Source: Ignatzschineria sp. (GTDB taxonomy: Bacteria > Pseudomonadota > Gammaproteobacteria > Cardiobacteriales > Wohlfahrtiimonadaceae). From it: a DNA stretch of 9,323 nucleotides. The notes beneath the pieces were generated by a model that worked only from the letters and a program-made list of their open reading frames with translations, was not told the DNA's origin and did not search any database. Location of the stretch: positions 1 through 9,323 of the forward strand of contig JASLEF010000106.1 in the NCBI GenBank assembly GCA_030151245.1, given 5' to 3'. The position numbers and the translations under genes were made by a program. Shown one piece after another: positions 7,852-9,323 of the stretch (the stretch's first letter is position 1; every line of letters begins with the position of its first letter).

Positions 7852-7878
7852 CCTCGCAGTTTTCTCGGGGCTTTTTTT
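7852..7878 (+). terminator. Intrinsic terminator upstream of the carboxypeptidase gene
   Basis: CCTCG (7852-7856) pairs with CGGGG (7866-7870), including one T-G pair, around the 9-nt loop CAGTTTTCT. After one C, seven T follow (7872-7878). The stem is short but GC-rich and the T tail is strong. It stands 200 bp after the aminopeptidase stop, so it would end either the ftsK-aminopeptidase transcript with a long 3' UTR or a separate small RNA. Confidence 0.7.
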
Positions 7879-7928
7879 ATAAATGCTCAAAAAACGTTGC
7901 ATGAACAAATGTAAATGGCAAATATACA

Positions 7929-7954
7929 AAATCATCATTAAATTCACATGATTT
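7929..7954. repeat. Perfect 7-bp inverted repeat upstream of the carboxypeptidase gene
   Basis: AAATCAT (7929-7935) and ATGATTT (7948-7954) flank 12 bp. It sits 55-80 bp before the start codon and would cover the -35 area of the TATATT (7959-7964) promoter candidate, a plausible operator position. No known regulator consensus is recognised, and AT-rich DNA yields such repeats by chance. Confidence 0.25.
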
Positions 7955-7964
7955 ACGTTATATT
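7935..7964 (+). promoter_or_regulatory. Weak candidate promoter of the carboxypeptidase gene
   Basis: TATATT (7959-7964) matches the -10 consensus at five of six positions. The hexamer at the proper distance upstream (TCATTA, 7935-7940) is a poor -35, so an activator or another sigma factor might be needed if this site is used. Initiation would fall near 7971, giving a leader of about 38 nt. The preceding terminator means some promoter must lie between 7879 and 8008. Confidence 0.22.
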
Positions 7965-8008
7965 TGACGTTTACCTCCTTAATCCTTAACACACCGAATA
8001 TATAGTGA

Positions 8009-9322
8009 ATGAAAAAGATAATCCGTAACCTACTCGCGATTCACCTTATTATCACTAGTGTGATCGCTTTTGCCTTTGCCGAAACAGGCTTCTCTGCTTT
8101 CGTTGTTGATCATCGTAGCGGAAAAGCTATTTATGAGCATGATGTCGATGCGAGACGCTACCCTGCATCGCTGACAAAAGTCATGACGCTCTATATTGTC
8201 TTTGAAGATCTCTCAAAAGGGAAACTGAGTCTTAATACAAAAGTCCCCTTCTCTGCAAAAGCAGCGGCGCAGCCCCCTTCAAAAATTGGCGCAAAAGAAG
8301 GCAGCGCTATCACTTTAGATACCGCCATTAAAGCCTTAATCGTTAAATCAGCCAACGACGTTGCACTGGCAGTTGCCGAAAAAGTCAGCGGCTCTGAAGA
8401 GGCTTTTGCAAAACGCATGAATGCAACCGCTAAACGCTTAGGGATGCATAGCAGTAACTTTGTGAATCCCCATGGACTATTTAATCCCAATCAATACACC
8501 ACCGCAAGAGATATGATTAAGCTAGGAATTGCGATTCATAATCACTTTCCAAAGTATTACCCTCTCTTCAAAACGCCTTCTTTTGATTACAACGGTGTCA
8601 CTTTCACCTCTCACAACCGTGTTAATAGAGATTTCCCCGGTGCTGATGGCATCAAAACAGGTTATATCCGCAAATCAGGCTTTAACCTTATGACAAGTGC
8701 TCAGCGCAATAATAACCGCGTATTTGCAGTCGTATTAGGAGGAAGAACAACACAGCTTCGAGATAATCTCATGATCTCTATGCTTGATGAAAGCTTCACA
8801 TCAGGGTATCGCGGCCGCTCAGTGAGAGAGATTTCACCACATATTACCAAAGATATGACGGTCCTCTTCACCCCTACTAAAACCGTCACCAGTGACAAGA
8901 CCGTTCTTACTAATAATAAGCGCCCTCAGCCCTCTAAGCCTAATACTGCAATTGTTACCGCACCACCAAAGCCAAAAGTCAATACGCCAGTGGAAGCTAC
9001 CATGCCAACCCTAGTGTTAGAGTCGGCCTCTGAATATACCCCTGCAGGAGATTACCATCCCGGCAATGCGCCGATTCGTGGTCCGATTGTCAGTGCCTCA
9101 GGATCTAGTCATGCGGTACAAGTAGGGGCTTTTAAAGATTACAATGCAGCTCGAGATAAAGCACGCCAAGCCTACGAGAAGGTTCGCAATGGTAATGTTC
9201 AGATCTTCAACACTGGAGAATATTATCGCGCCCTACTTTCAGGTATGAACGAACGAGAAGCAGAAGCAACATGCCAAAAGCTTCGCCAACAACAAACTGA
9301 CTGTTTCGTGATTTTTCTTTAA
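8009..9322 (+). CDS. Secreted D-alanyl-D-alanine carboxypeptidase (peptidase S11) with C-terminal SPOR domain
   Basis: This periplasmic penicillin-binding protein removes the terminal D-Ala from peptidoglycan pentapeptides, limiting cross-linking. A Sec signal peptide (1-24) has KK, a hydrophobic core and an AFA cleavage site before ETG. The S11 catalytic domain (about 25-265) shows all three motifs: SLTK with nucleophile S54 and K57, SAN at 114-116, and KTG at 216-218. The PBP5 C-terminal beta domain and its amphipathic membrane anchor are absent. Instead a Pro/Thr/Lys-rich linker (about 285-365) leads to a SPOR domain (about 366-437, opening HAVQVGAF), which in this family binds glycan strands lacking stem peptides, typically at the septum. 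Cysteines 422 and 432 could form a disulfide. No Shine-Dalgarno precedes the ATG, but the signal peptide supports this start. The product is complete at 437 residues. The architecture recalls alphaproteobacterial DacC/DacF-like proteins. It stands alone behind a terminator and is probably monocistronic at its 5' side. Confidence 0.93.
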   Translation: MKKIIRNLLAIHLIITSVIAFAFAETGFSAFVVDHRSGKAIYEHDVDARRYPASLTKVMTLYIVFEDLSKGKLSLNTKVPFSAKAAAQPPSKIGAKEGSAITLDTAIKALIVKSANDVALAVAEKVSGSEEAFAKRMNATAKRLGMHSSNFVNPHGLFNPNQYTTARDMIKLGIAIHNHFPKYYPLFKTPSFDYNGVTFTSHNRVNRDFPGADGIKTGYIRKSGFNLMTSAQRNNNRVFAVVLGGRTTQLRDNLMISMLDESFTSGYRGRSVREISPHITKDMTVLFTPTKTVTSDKTVLTNNKRPQPSKPNTAIVTAPPKPKVNTPVEATMPTLVLESASEYTPAGDYHPGNAPIRGPIVSASGSSHAVQVGAFKDYNAARDKARQAYEKVRNGNVQIFNTGEYYRALLSGMNEREAEATCQKLRQQQTDCFVIFL

Positions 9323-9323
9323 T

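Larger units (their letters stand above)
7653..8008. other. 356-bp non-coding interval between the aminopeptidase and carboxypeptidase genes
   Basis: No convincing gene is present on either strand. In order it holds a stem-loop (7684-7725), an AT-rich stretch, a small palindrome TTAATC-tatt-GATTAA (7823-7838), an intrinsic terminator (7852-7878), an inverted repeat (7929-7954), a weak promoter candidate and an anti-Shine-Dalgarno-like sequence (7972-7980). I see no tRNA or riboswitch signature. Confidence 0.6.

Noticed and set aside
7843..7914. A 23-codon + strand reading frame (MNNPRSFLGAF...) in the intergenic interval
   Set aside because: It runs through the terminator stem and T tail, has no good ribosome binding site, and its hydrophobic run comes from the T stretch.
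7940..7985. A perfect AAGGAGGT ribosome binding site on the minus strand
   Set aside because: No ATG, GTG or TTG occurs within usable distance, and the nearest ATG is followed at once by TGA, so no minus-strand gene is started.

Overview
The window carries four complete genes, all on the + strand, from a moderately AT-rich proteobacterium. The SecD half (opening MLNRYPLWK and PNLFGEDP) and the FtsK motor read like gammaproteobacterial proteins. However, SecD and SecF are fused, the M17 peptidase is of a short variant, and the DD-carboxypeptidase has a SPOR tail, an architecture I associate mainly with alphaproteobacteria. A small-genome, deep-branching gammaproteobacterium of the Cardiobacteriales/Ignatzschineria/Wohlfahrtiimonas type would fit. 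That placement is an inference from remembered protein features, not a search.

Layout: (1) 5-2854, a SecDF fusion that powers protein export, followed by a strong intrinsic terminator (2889-2926). (2) 2930-3038, a promoter region with two near-identical extended -10 elements 30 bp apart. (3) 3039-6194, ftsK, the divisome DNA translocase, probably starting at a TTG codon; it has an A9 slippery tract exactly at the membrane-domain/linker border and a three-times-repeated short motif in the linker. (4) 6267-7652, an M17 leucyl-aminopeptidase-family enzyme, probably read through from ftsK, since no terminator is visible in the 72-bp gap. (5) 7653-8008, a 356-bp non-coding stretch with a hairpin, a terminator with a seven-T tail, small inverted repeats and a leader containing a copy of the 16S rRNA anti-Shine-Dalgarno sequence. 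(6) 8009-9322, a secreted D-Ala-D-Ala carboxypeptidase with a C-terminal SPOR domain.

Three of the four genes concern the cell envelope and division: SecDF helps export proteins such as the carboxypeptidase, FtsK links septation to chromosome segregation, and the SPOR-tailed carboxypeptidase is expected to trim peptidoglycan at the septum. The aminopeptidase is a cytosolic housekeeping enzyme. I see no mobile element, CRISPR array, tRNA, rRNA or toxin-antitoxin pair. This is a core-genome region, and its less ordinary points are fusions, domain architectures and possible translational control rather than a new multi-gene system.
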